From: Nectonema munidae
Taxonomy: Eukaryota > Nematomorpha > Nectonematoida > Nectonematidae
Assembly (NCBI GenBank): GCA_030549495.1
Contig: JAUIRK010000049.1
Location: 124,001 to 188,000 of the forward strand
DNA length: 64,000 nucleotides
Reading direction: 5' to 3'
A model generated the notes under the pieces. That model did no database searches and was not told where the DNA came from. It was given only the letters and a program-made list of their open reading frames with translations. Position numbers and translations under genes: made by a program. Position 1 is the first letter of the stretch, and the number at the start of each line of letters is the position of its first letter. Below are positions 36,901 through 42,650 of this stretch, in pieces.

Positions 36901-39731
36901 AAATTTTTCCCCTGGTTAATCATCTTTTCAAGACCAATTCGATAAATCGTTTCATACTCTTTTCGTTCCGTTTCTTCCATAATTGCAAAAAAATAGCGTT
37001 CATTGAAAACTTTTGCAATGGTGAAGATACGTACTTTGGAAAAATCTTTATCAAGTTTGTCAACTTCATCCAATTTCAGATTCAATACAAATAGCATCGA
37101 TTTGCCAAGTATTAGTAAAACTGCACCTTGATCTTAAATTTTTTTAATTATTTTAAAATATTGTTTTCAATAAAATTTTTTAAAATATAACAGAAAGATT
37201 CAACAAAAATCCTTAATTTAAAAAAAATTCGAAAAAAAAATTTTCTGGGAACTACTCATTCTAAAATAAAGGAAGAATATTACTAAATAATTGGAAATGT
37301 TTGTATTCTTAGTATCTCACATTTTAGAATATCAATAAAGAATCTAATTTGAAAGCTTAGTAGCAAACATATAAGTTTACCCGGAGCGCACATTCCAGGG
37401 CGGTCAATGGGGGGGGGGGGGGGGGGCTTCAAGGGGTTTGAAAAATCCGTTGGAACACCAATGATTTTGAATATTCCCAATTTTATATCATTTAAAATAT
37501 TTGTTTGGCGTGTGAGTAGACTATTACTTTTCTTGTTTAACGGTCTTAAATTCATTTATATTAAATTTTAAAAATTATAAAAAAAAGTTCCCCCCCCCCC
37601 CCTCCTAATAGATTCATGAAAGAAAGCGTAGCCTCATAATTTTGGCATACTTGCGGGAATACACAAAGAATATTAACTATGTTGAAGTTTTGAAGGTTTT
37701 CGCAAACAAAACTCGTTGGCTTCAATTATTTTAAAGTATTTTTTCATTATTGTACAAGAATTCAGTTTTCATGAAGGTATGTTTTTAGAGATTGATAAAT
37801 TTGTTTGAATTTAAGATTAAATAAAATATGAAGTTATATTTTAATGTTTCAGCATTTTCGATTCAGTTTTCTAAAATTTCTCCAATGAAAGGATCAAGAA
37901 AGTATAAATAATATTGCTCAAGTTTTTTAAGTTTTTAAAGTGTCCCCCCCCCCCCTGTGCCTCCTATCAAATTTTTCTGACTATGCCACTGCCCCCCCCC
38001 CCCCCCCCATAATAATTTTGAGGATGTGCACCTCTGGTTTATCCTTAAGAAGTAGAAAAAAATAAGTAGAAATATGAAATACATTTTAACAATAATGTAG
38101 AAAAGACGCAAAATTTTTAGAAAGAAGGGTGCAAATTTCAAAATCTTTTACATGTAGTAATGAATGATTAATAATTATTTTTTACAAAACAAACTTACTT
38201 GGATTAGAGCATGTTTTTCCATCGTTTTTTAGGTTGTAGGCTTTTCTACAAACACACTTGTAATGCTTCCCATTTGTATTATAAATATTTTTGCATATTT
38301 GATCGCATTGGTTCCTTTTTACATTACAAAAGTCGCCTAAAATATTTTTATTAAAATTTTATATCATTATAATTTCCAATAACCTTATAAATGATACATA
38401 TCATATAATCAGATAAGTGAAGGTTTATCAGTAAAATTATTTTGTTTAAAATAAATAAATGGAAAGGATTTAAAAGCCAAAATTTCTGAACAATAATAAT
38501 TGTGCATTGACTTGAGAAAATAACTGAATTATTAGGAGCAAGGTAAACAAAAGTCAATATAGAACATTTTTCCAGGAGTTACAAAAAAACCATTGATTAG
38601 TAATCAAATGAATCGATTTTGACTTTTTCTCATTTTTAGTGGCGTTTTTTAGGTCAATAAAGTTAAAAATAAATAACTTTAGGTCAAAAAAAGTAAAAAT
38701 CATTTATAATAAAGTCCGCTTTAACAAACCAAAAAATTGAGTTGAAATTCTTTTTGAAAGACCAATTACTTCACTCAAAAATTTATTCCCAAGTTTTTTT
38801 CAAGCATCATTCAGAAAATTTTTCACTTTCGAAACAAAGCAATAATCAAATTCTGTTGATTCTTTTCAATTTAAAATAAAATTCAAAAAAAATTTCACTA
38901 GTTTTTATTAAATATACAATAAACTATGCTAACGCCAAGCATTTTTATGACAATTTTCTATAACTTAAGACTAGTATAATTTTTAAAATTTTTTTTTTCT
39001 ATTTAAAAATATAGAATTGTAATTATAATAAATATAGAAACAAACTTGTCAACAAATTCTTACAATAAGTCAAAAATGTCATAATTTTATGGGTAGAGTT
39101 AAAAGAATAGGATTTTTAAGTCAAAAATATATTGCCCTTGGCATGAAGAGAAAACTGACCTAGCATCATTTTTTCTCTAAAGAGTGTTTTAAATGACATA
39201 CTAATTTGTCTTAGAATCTGAATAATGTTCAAAAGACTTAAGTAAAAATTGATTTTTAAAAAAAAACTTTTACTGTATTCATTTTTAGAATAAATAAATA
39301 AAAATCAGAAAAATATATCCCGATATGTAGGTTCATTTATTGGATAATGGTAATGATAAAGGTACATTGAGGGCACAGTTGGGCCACATATGTTTAATTA
39401 TGAGCAAGGAAAGTTGATTGCGGATCGAACCCAATACCTTGTGGTATCGATATGATGTATATAGCCAACCTTACTCATAGCCCCTATAGATGCTATAGAT
39501 GTCTAAAAAAATTTATTGACAAAGGCAGAAAACTTTTTATAATAGAAAGATGCCATCCATAAGTAATTAAGAATACTTTTTAACATAAATAAATATCTTT
39601 TCGCTAAGAAGAATTAGCATCAAAAATTGAAAGATGATATACATAATTATTTTAATAAATATAAAAGCAAATTTACCATCATGTAGTGCTAGCAAAATAG
39701 GAAAAGTTAAAGTGAAAAGTAAGAAACGCAT
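821..39731 (-). CDS. Vitellogenin-receptor-like LDL receptor family protein, 21 exons placed
   Basis: Whole-gene entry; exons follow. Joined coding length is 4277 bp, about 1425 residues, and every GT-AG junction keeps phase. Domain order with rough residues: signal peptide 1-18; EGF 20-63; six-bladed YWTD-type propeller 65-341; short EGF 343-368; second propeller 370-645; EGF 654-690; seven LDL class A repeats 705-1020; EGF 1025-1067; calcium-binding-type EGF 1069-1105; third propeller 1110-1375; EGF 1384-1416. Family knowledge: such proteins are endocytic receptors for lipoproteins or yolk precursors at the cell surface. The order equals an arthropod vitellogenin receptor minus its first LDL-A cluster and one EGF. 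An LRP of another subclass is possible. The carboxyl end (transmembrane segment and tail) is unresolved. Introns range from about 50 bp to about 6.6 kb and are full of transposons. Confidence 0.85.
1032..1228 (-). CDS. Receptor exon 20: last propeller blade
   Basis: Acceptor ctctag, donor gtattt; phase 2 to 1. Contains [20 protein letters not shown], the canonical last blade (HPFSLAVFEDxVFWTD in LDLR). Confidence 0.88.
1287..1484 (-). CDS. Receptor exon 19: propeller 3 blades
   Basis: Acceptor ttatag, donor gtagta; phase 2 to 2. Contains [39 protein letters not shown] and FDGSNR, the best-conserved part of the gene. Confidence 0.9.
1541..1767 (-). CDS. Receptor exon 18: propeller 3 blades
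   Basis: Acceptor tttaag, donor gtacga; phase 0 to 2. Contains [20 protein letters not shown] and [12 protein letters not shown], very close to the LDLR consensus. Confidence 0.88.
1943..2174 (-). CDS. Receptor exon 17: EGF end and start of propeller 3
   Basis: Acceptor ttctag, donor gttaag; starts with one base, ends phase 0. Finishes the EGF ([16 protein letters not shown]), then the first propeller strands ([31 protein letters not shown]). Confidence 0.82.
2255..2374 (-). CDS. Receptor exon 16: EGF end and calcium-binding EGF
   Basis: Acceptor aaatag, donor gtatac; phase 2 to 2. Completes one EGF ([16 protein letters not shown]), then [13 protein letters not shown], the calcium-binding EGF signature, which is finished in exon 17. 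Confidence 0.85.
2420..2620. repeat. Short inverted and direct repeats around GAATTCATGAA
   Basis: GAATTC, CATGAATTC, TTCATGAAA and CCTTAGGAAT motifs recur many times in both orientations within 200 bp of the intron between receptor exons 15 and 16. The rest of that intron (2620-3393) shows nothing recognisable. Confidence 0.4.
3394..3595 (-). CDS. Receptor exon 15: LDL-A repeat 7 and start of EGF
   Basis: Acceptor ttaaag, donor gtatgt; phase 1 to 2. Repeat 7 reads [10 protein letters not shown] to [11 protein letters not shown], followed by the first four cysteines of an EGF ([15 protein letters not shown]). The acceptor is less pyrimidine-rich than the others. Confidence 0.82.
3655..3860. 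repeat. Foldback-like repeat with GTACGAAATGTCTT motifs
   Basis: Contains ttcgtatccg, ttggtacgaaac and ttgggtacggaatgtcttg, related to the foldback at 19444-19615. Family unknown. Confidence 0.35.
4740..5560. repeat. Decayed repeat region in receptor intron, possible hAT remnant
   Basis: A GC-richer stretch at 4750-4870 is followed by AT-rich sequence with repeated attaccgaaaa motifs near 5050 and 5500. On the minus strand near 5340 a reading [11 protein letters not shown] resembles the ERxFS motif of hAT dimerisation domains, with stops soon after. Weak. The remaining intron sequence (3860-4740, 5560-6139) shows nothing I recognise. Confidence 0.25.
6140..6319 (-). CDS. Receptor exon 14: LDL-A repeat 6
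   Basis: Acceptor ttttag, donor gtaaaa; phase 1 to 1. Completes repeat 5 and encodes repeat 6 ([20 protein letters not shown]). Confidence 0.87.
7599..7722. mobile_element. piggyBac-type MITE flanked by TTAA
   Basis: 124 bp with inverted ends CCCTTTCTTGACCA and CCCTTTCGTGACCA, flanked on both sides by TTAA (7595-7598, 7723-7726). No coding capacity. Relatives at 35436, 43706 and 53604. Confidence 0.7.
7895..8875 (+). pseudogene. LINE reverse transcriptase fragment (Jockey/CR1-like)
   Basis: Plus-strand reading begins at [20 protein letters not shown] and continues into [33 protein letters not shown] and FADDTSI (catalytic FADD). After stops and a frameshift near 8262-8350 it resumes with [29 protein letters not shown] and YPLRNSHL. 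The endonuclease and ORF1 are missing, so this is a 5'-truncated, dead copy in a receptor intron. Confidence 0.8.
9170..10270 (-). pseudogene. Decayed hAT-like transposase fragment
   Basis: The minus strand at 9501-9316 reads [20 protein letters not shown], the VERxFS...L motif of hAT carboxyl dimerisation domains. Upstream coding is broken by many stops. The copy is bracketed by direct repeats of aaaattgactttattgacc at about 9233 and 10214; a reverse-orientation relative of that motif lies near 38650. Confidence 0.45.
10918..11075 (+). repeat. tRNA-derived SINE, 3' half
   Basis: Shares cgcaattgtg, tctcgatgaaaacatccca and a cctttacctttaccatgcat tail with the copies at 44305 and 47705. The tRNA-like head is degraded. 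Confidence 0.55.
11253..11417 (-). CDS. Receptor exon 13: LDL-A repeat 5
   Basis: Acceptor acacag, donor gtaatc; phase 1 to 1. About 20 linker residues, then ECSKTEFRC and [13 protein letters not shown]. Its last cysteine is supplied by exon 14. The upstream intron contains the piggyBac element. Confidence 0.85.
11840..11980 (+). pseudogene. hAT coding fragment, left of piggyBac insertion
   Basis: The plus strand reads [20 protein letters not shown] then [12 protein letters not shown] up to the piggyBac terminus. It is in frame with [20 protein letters not shown] on the other side (15565 on), so the two pieces look like one older hAT transposase split by piggyBac. Confidence 0.5.
12283..12612. 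repeat. Nested repeat with tRNA-like B box inside piggyBac
   Basis: Edges share AAGCACTAGC (12283) and GCTAGTGCTT (12600) in inverted orientation. Inside, GGTTCAAATCC at 12511-12521 is a perfect pol III B box with a foldable T arm (cgtgg/ccatg), but no full cloverleaf is evident. Probably an inserted tRNA-derived SINE or MITE. The rest of the 5' part of the piggyBac (12612-13569) shows nothing I recognise. Confidence 0.35.
13570..15295 (+). pseudogene. piggyBac transposase, nearly complete but broken
   Basis: Starts [20 protein letters not shown], an acidic serine-rich amino end, then the DDE core. A 52-bp intron (13929-13980, gtaagt...ttttttcag) fits and keeps frame. The three catalytic aspartates are visible: TIDEQL (about 14307), FTDRFFTS (about 14538), GVDVGNKM (about 14863). 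Breaks: a single-base frameshift near 14150; an in-frame TAG at 14917 where the family has Trp (RRWPL); further frameshifts in the carboxyl zinc-binding tail, whose cysteines ([20 protein letters not shown]) are read in another frame near 15235-15290. No function is expected now; the copy is fairly young. Confidence 0.85.
15565..15725 (+). pseudogene. hAT coding fragment, right of piggyBac insertion
   Basis: Reads [20 protein letters not shown] then SDL and stops. PVSQxSxERTFS is the hAT dimerisation-domain signature. The piece lies directly at the TTAA target of the piggyBac. Confidence 0.6.
17402..17464. repeat. Solitary piggyBac-family end
   Basis: ggtccctactccgaggg followed by TTAA resembles the right end at 15564 (gtccgtagtgcgaggg, TTAA). 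No partner end was located. Between 15725 and 17400 the intron is plain AT-rich sequence. Confidence 0.35.
17641..17819 (-). CDS. Receptor exon 12: LDL-A repeats 3 and 4
   Basis: Acceptor atttag, donor gtaagt; phase 2 to 1. Completes repeat 3 ([12 protein letters not shown]) and holds repeat 4 with [16 protein letters not shown]. Confidence 0.88.
18589..19090. repeat. Long inverted repeat, about 122-bp arms, 255-bp spacer
   Basis: Left arm 18589-18710 begins gacactttatttaggagga; right arm 18966-19090 is its near-complete reverse complement. The spacer is almost pure A/T with many tatata palindromes. A transcript across it would fold into a long hairpin. Likely a foldback element nested in the hAT. 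Confidence 0.75.
19444..19615. repeat. Small foldback repeat with CGGTGCAC / CGGTTCAG ends
   Basis: Edges are loosely inverted (CGGTGCACGACATTC; CGGTTCAGTAGTTTA), with internal ggtacgaatg and aaatgtcttgg motifs. Related to 3655-3860. Confidence 0.35.
19915..20049 (-). CDS. Receptor exon 11: LDL-A repeats 2 and 3
   Basis: Acceptor atttag, donor gtaatt; phase 2 to 2. Completes repeat 2 ([16 protein letters not shown]) and begins repeat 3 ([18 protein letters not shown]). Confidence 0.88.
20143..20340. repeat. Foldback of two LINE-tail-like ends
   Basis: Left edge aagaagaactttattcaaaa and right edge, on the other strand, aagaagaactctattcaaaa form an inverted repeat of about 30 bp around 140 bp. 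The same edge motif closes the LINE at 49963, so these may be two LINE 3' tails head to head. Confidence 0.45.
20812..21028 (-). CDS. Receptor exon 10: LDL-A repeat 1 and start of repeat 2
   Basis: Acceptor atttag, donor gtatgc; phase 1 to 2. Encodes a complete LDL class A module with [16 protein letters not shown], the acidic calcium-binding signature, then the first half of the next module ([12 protein letters not shown]). Confidence 0.88.
21461..22191 (+). mobile_element. hAT element remnant with TAGAGCTTCTG ends
   Basis: 731 bp. Inverted ends TAGAGCTTCTG, each followed by repeated TCTCGAG motifs, and 8-bp target copies atattaac / atattaaa (one mismatch; 21453-21460, 22192-22199). The inside encodes only the carboxyl end of a transposase. 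Confidence 0.7.
21828..22080 (+). pseudogene. hAT transposase, C-terminal dimerisation domain only
   Basis: Reads [20 protein letters not shown] followed by [20 protein letters not shown] and FLKSYF, matching the end of hAT transposases (IPxTSxxxERxFSxxG...LxFLKxxF). The Glu and Phe of ERxFS are replaced. All upstream catalytic regions are absent. Confidence 0.6.
22820..23167 (-). CDS. Receptor exon 9: end of propeller 2 and EGF
   Basis: Acceptor atttag, donor gtaaat; starts with two bases completing a codon, ends phase 1. Contains [18 protein letters not shown], then a full EGF from [11 protein letters not shown] to GISC. The intron before it is only about 50 bp. Confidence 0.85.
23220..23478 (-). 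CDS. Receptor exon 8: propeller 2 blades
   Basis: Acceptor ttgtag, donor gtaaaa; phase 0 to 1. Contains [23 protein letters not shown] and [20 protein letters not shown], textbook YWTD strands. The preceding intron (about 6.6 kb) contains a complete hAT element at 25162-28574. Confidence 0.85.
23941..24060. repeat. Interspersed repeat shared with 34129-34250
   Basis: gtatacactttcttata, ttaaaatcagt and a gcgac(g/a)(g/a)ggc block occur in the same order at 34129-34205. Family unknown. 24060-25150 shows nothing else firm. Confidence 0.35.
25620..27357 (-). pseudogene. BED-finger hAT transposase (ZBED5-like), broken
   Basis: Begins near 27357 with [12 protein letters not shown], then a BED zinc finger ([14 protein letters not shown]...HLSNLH). 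The core at 26874-26068 is open for 268 codons: [55 protein letters not shown]. The carboxyl dimerisation domain [17 protein letters not shown]...[10 protein letters not shown] lies at about 25790-25625. Breaks seen: a frameshift near the start codon, a stop at the end of the BED region (near 27165), a frame change near 26868, frameshifts near 26070 and 25790, and one in-frame stop near 25735. Close to domesticated ZBED5/SCAND3-type proteins, but the damage argues for a dead transposon. Confidence 0.82.
27610..28010. repeat. AT-rich block inside the hAT with ATCGATTAATCG motifs
   Basis: Edges carry ttgatcgattaatcgata and aattaatcg motifs in both orientations. A plus-strand reading [20 protein letters not shown] is open for about 49 codons but matches nothing I recognise. 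Possibly a nested insertion. Confidence 0.3.
29455..29535 (-). repeat. tRNA-derived SINE head
   Basis: Minus strand reads taaggttggttagatactgg gtttac, the A-box half shared with copies at 39362 and 44305; the B-box half is missing. Flanking intron sequence (28583-30080) is otherwise featureless, apart from a CA run near 29128. Confidence 0.45.
30081..30206 (-). CDS. Receptor exon 7: propeller 2 blade
   Basis: 126 bp, phase 0 to 0, acceptor tttag, donor gtaaac. Encodes one blade: [18 protein letters not shown] followed by GKIEML, the LAxDxxxxxLYWxD pattern of the family in divergent form. Confidence 0.78.
30322..30641 (-). CDS. Receptor exon 6: short EGF and start of propeller 2
   Basis: Acceptor tttag, donor gtaaga; phase 1 to 0. 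Opens with [15 protein letters not shown], a short cysteine module, then [18 protein letters not shown], a clear YWTD-like strand. The EGF is compact and may have lost part of its second half. Confidence 0.72.
31220..31630. mobile_element. Palindromic MITE with 9-bp target duplication, MULE-like
   Basis: Flanked by perfect AATCTACAG copies (31211-31219, 31631-31639). Both ends are rich in GGACATTT and GGCCGAAT motifs in inverted arrangement. A reverse-oriented relative lies at 55318-55600. Nine-base duplications are typical of Mutator-like elements; hAT (8) is the alternative. Confidence 0.6.
31875..32278 (-). CDS. Receptor exon 5: end of propeller 1
   Basis: Largest exon (404 bp). Acceptor ttttag, donor gtagaa; phase 2 to 1. 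Contains [17 protein letters not shown] and [16 protein letters not shown], degenerate YWTD strands. The propeller closes just before the EGF in exon 6. Confidence 0.7.
32684..32765. repeat. Degenerate CTAAC-type tandem tract (telomere-like)
   Basis: actaaacctaaccctaaaac followed by about ten ctaac/ctaat variants over 80 bp. It resembles eroded telomeric CCTAA repeat but is in the middle of a receptor intron. The rest of 32279-33947 shows nothing firm. Confidence 0.45.
33948..34119 (-). CDS. Receptor exon 4: propeller 1 blades
   Basis: Acceptor atttag, donor gtatta; starts with two bases completing a codon and ends phase 2. Contains [20 protein letters not shown], a divergent YWTD-type strand. 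An alternative acceptor upstream (ataag) would break phase and was not chosen. Confidence 0.65.
34129..34250. repeat. Interspersed repeat abutting receptor exon 4
   Basis: Shares the gtatacactttcttata ... ttaaaatcagt block with 23941. Begins about 10 bp upstream of the exon 4 acceptor. The remaining intron up to 35430 is AT-rich with no recognised element. Confidence 0.35.
35436..35553. mobile_element. Small TTAA-flanked MITE
   Basis: TTAA at 35432-35435 and 35554-35557; ends cttagaagaccagtg and, on the other strand, CCCTTTGAGAACC. Same family as 53604 and 43706. The rest of the intron (35558-36865) shows nothing I recognise. Confidence 0.5.
36866..37120 (-). CDS. Receptor exon 3: start of propeller 1
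   Basis: Acceptor gtgcag, donor gtaact, phase 1 to 1. Begins [16 protein letters not shown], the usual first strand of an LDLR-type propeller directly after EGF, then about 70 residues of weakly conserved blade sequence. Recognition rests on position and phase as much as on motif. Confidence 0.68.
37381..38036. mobile_element. hAT-like MITE with poly-G/C runs
   Basis: Left edge ccggagcgcacattcc and right edge, on the other strand, CAGAGGTGCACATCC match the CAGGGGCGTACATCC repeats at 56814 and 57269. Contains homopolymers of 18 G (37409), 13 C (37590), 12 C (37944) and 17 C (37992). A CAGTGGCATAGTCAG end (minus, 37991-37960) is nested inside. Target duplication not clear. Confidence 0.45.
38199..38336 (-). 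CDS. Receptor exon 2: first EGF-like domain
   Basis: Acceptor ttttag, donor gtaagt. Encodes an EGF module with all six cysteines (DFCN, NQC, QIC, HYKC, VC, KTC). It directly follows the signal peptide, so no LDL-A repeats precede it. Phase 1 on both sides. Confidence 0.82.
38580..39190. repeat. Decayed repeat with aggtcaataaagt motifs
   Basis: Reverse-orientation relative of the motifs bracketing the hAT fragment at 9170-10270 (ttaggtcaataaagtt near 38650, gaaaactgacctag near 39150). No coding sequence left. Confidence 0.3.
39362..39486 (-). repeat. tRNA-derived SINE
   Basis: Minus strand has gtaaggttggctatatac (A-box region) and a perfect B box GGGTTCGATCC 45 bp later, then a tail with ttgtgccctcaatgtacc. 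Best-preserved pol III head of the family here; lies just upstream of the receptor start on its coding strand. Confidence 0.6.
39677..39731 (-). CDS. Receptor exon 1: start codon and signal peptide
   Basis: Reads [18 protein letters not shown], a short hydrophobic signal peptide. The ATG at 39729-39731 is chosen because the frame upstream has only non-ATG codons before a stop, and the peptide begins cleanly here. The donor is gtaaat directly after the GAT codon plus one base (phase 1), which joins exon 2 in frame. Confidence 0.75.
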
Positions 39732-41320
39732 GTATTCGTCTGCCGTCAACACTTGCAAGAGTATTGAAGAAAGTCACGTGTTTACGTGATAGTGAGTTGT
39801 TGGTCGAATTTCAAAAATTTGAATACTCTAACTAAAATCACTTATTTTCCACAAATCATAAGCCTTCATTTAAAATATGAATATTTAGCGTTGGTTTATA
39901 CATTACAACACACACCTCATTCATAATATACAACACAATTTTTCAAATACTAATATATTGGTACCACAAAAGATATACCAATGTATATACAAATAATACC
40001 AAAATGAAGGCGTGCATTATGCAAACTATCTTAGGGTTGTTATGCTTTAGGTCTATTTTAGTTAAGTGATCCTAATACTTAGGTGTCGATATTACATTCA
40101 ACGGGAAAGCATTTAAGCGTCTTGTTGGTTTAGATCGACCTCTCTCCAAGGCAAAAAGTCTGACTTTTGGACTAGTAATACACATTTATTGGAATACTTG
40201 CATTAGAATATCGGTTCATTTAAAAATTGGATTAAAAAAATATTCATCTATATGTGAAACTTGTCATTGTTATTCCTGCTATTTTCTAAGCCTAATCTTT
40301 AGCTTGATAATAAATTCTATCTTACTTCATCCATATCATTCGAACTTAAAGTTTTATCACTGTTACATATCCATAATGTTGTATTTATATACTTTTCTTT
40401 TAATTATACATTTATTCTTATTATTCATGAACTCTTATGTAATTTCAAGAAAGCGGTTCTATCTATGGCCTTTTGAAATTTCACAGTAATATCTTTTATT
40501 TCCAATTGTGAATACTATATCCTCCAAATGTATTTTACTGTATGTTTTCATCTTTTTCATCCATTTTAAAGTGTGTATTTTCTCAATCAATCTTCTCACG
40601 AAAATTTGAACATTTACAGTTAATAATTATTAATTTTTGTAAGCAATCTAACAAAAAAAGCTTAGTTAGATTATGAACTAGTTAGTCATTTATTTTGTAG
40701 GTTAAACAGTTAGTCATATTGCTACTTATTTAGTTATAATTATAGATAGTATTATTTAAATGTTTATTTTAATTTCAATTTAATACTGTTTTCTAATTTA
40801 CTAATAATAATAATCTAACTAACACAATTATTTTACCTTTCTTTATAGTTTGTAAGTTGGTTTGATGCGCCACCATACATAAGCCACCTATGCTGGTTTA
40901 CAGACAATCGCACATTACCCGCCACGTTTCTTTAACTAATAAAAAAAATACATTTTATTTTTATAAATTAAATATGCATATTCTTATATTAAAAAAAATA
41001 AATACATAAATTACTTTTTGAGTGGAGGAAGGAGTTGAAATTTAAAAAAAAGCAATAATTTAATCAATGCCCGGGTTAATTTTATAATAAATTTTTGCAA
41101 AATATAAATACAATCATCCATCTCTAATCCGGAATGTATTGCTTCCATGAAATTTTGGTTAGATGATAAATTTATAAAACTTATATAAACTAGAAGTTTA
41201 TAGAATTTGGAGAAAAACAACTTTCTTAAATGAAATATAAATTTTTATTGATCAAAAATTCTAAAATAATTTTTCTCGTAAAGCAGATATATATTTTCAA
41301 ATTTTTGATTTATTTCATTT
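39732..41320. other. Upstream region of the receptor, no gene seen
   Basis: AT-rich sequence 5' of the receptor start. No TATA box or first exon can be chosen with confidence. A short GC-richer stretch at 40860-40930 is unassigned. Many ttagt/actaa runs near 40670-40770. Confidence 0.4.
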
Positions 41321-41329
41321 AGATTTCTT

Positions 41330-42300
41330 AAACTATTTGAGAAATTTTAGAGTATTTATCTCCTTTATTTTTCATTTGCCTTCAAGAAACTTGGTTGGAT
41401 AACGATATACTTTTCAAAATTTTAAGTTACCCCACTAAAATATTTTTCTGTTTCTCAAATCAGTCAACATGGCAGTTTGGCTTTTTTTGTTCATGAAAGC
41501 TTTCTTACCTAAATTATTAACTCTGGTTGTATTTCCAACAACTGTGAATTTGCTTGTATTTTAGAGTATTTCTATCCATAACAATAATCAGGAAAATTTT
41601 TATTCAAAATTTTTATAGACTTCCGAACCATCTTTCTGATAATATTGACTTGTTTTTATCTGGCTTTGATAATTATCTTTTCAAAATTCATATAATCCTC
41701 CTACTAGTTTAATTGTCGGTGACTTTAATTTCAACTTACAAACTTCATTCATGAAGCTGCAACTTCTAATTTTCTCACCATTTCTTTTTTCCCCCACAAT
41801 TTCTTCTCTGACCCACCCGTCTCTTAATACCTCGCTTGACAACATCTTCATTCCTTCTAATATTTAGGCACAGAATTCCTTTGTAATTGAAACTCATATC
41901 TATGATCATTTTCTTATTATAACCACATTTAAATTTTCATTCAGCCCTATTTCCTTTTATACTACAAATAATGTTATCCTTAATATCATATTATTGGAAC
42001 ACATAACATTCTCTAGGGAGTTTAAAAAATAAGGCATCATGGTGGCTTGAAATTATTAGTTAAGAATTTACATTACTCAAACACATTACATTAAAAATTT
42101 TTCAACTTTTTTCCCTATTTCTCCTACTACTATTATATGGTTCAACTATACACAATTTTAATCTTGATAGAAAAAAATACTTCGTTATTCAAAACAAAAA
42201 ACATCACATTTATTATTTATTTGTTAAATCGTTTAATATTTGTCATTTTAATGTTCAAAGATATGAAAAACTTGTTGAACGAATTTTTATGAGTTACTAT
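41330..42300 (+). pseudogene. LINE endonuclease (APE-type) fragment
   Basis: Readings in order on the plus strand: LQETWLDNDILF, FYRLPNHLSDNIDLFLSGFD, a V(G)DFNFNLQT block near 41720 and TSLDNIFIP ... HIYDHF near 41850-41920. These are the conserved blocks of APE endonucleases of Jockey/CR1-like LINEs. Broken by many stops and frameshifts. Confidence 0.65.
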
Positions 42301-42650
42301 TCCCTTAACGCCACGTTTACTATACTTTATGATTATAGCCTTAGCAAATGTTGTTAATAAGGATAACTGTTTGTAAATATTTTGATAGTAAAAAAAGACA
42401 TGATAGGGAGTGGCGCTAAAGTAGAAGACGTAAAAAACCTACCTTTAGTAGTCTTCTAGCAAGTTGGAGCGCCTGACCTTCAAGAAAAATAACGCCACCA
42501 CCAACAGATAGTCGACACCAAGATGACAGTTTGTATGGAGGCAATACAACGACAACGACAACAATAACAACGTGAAAAACAGGAATAAATGGAAAAGAGA
42601 TCCTTGATCCAGGAGTTTGAATAGGTATCTTTTTCTTATTTGTCAACTTC
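42296..42650. other. GC-richer block of unknown nature
   Basis: tcccttaacgccac at 42300 and gggagtggcgctaa at 42404 form a loose inverted pair. 42420-42600 is much less AT-rich, with a gacaacgacaacaataac run. The minus strand is open for 76 codons but the product is low-complexity (VVIVVVVVVLPP), so I do not call a gene. Confidence 0.3.

Noticed and set aside
37283-37555. Proline-run open frames around the poly-G and poly-C tracts (also 61734-62048)
   Set aside because: Products of homopolymers inside MITEs.
42416-42646. Minus-strand open frame with poly-valine run
   Set aside because: The run comes from an aac-repeat; low complexity and no family match.
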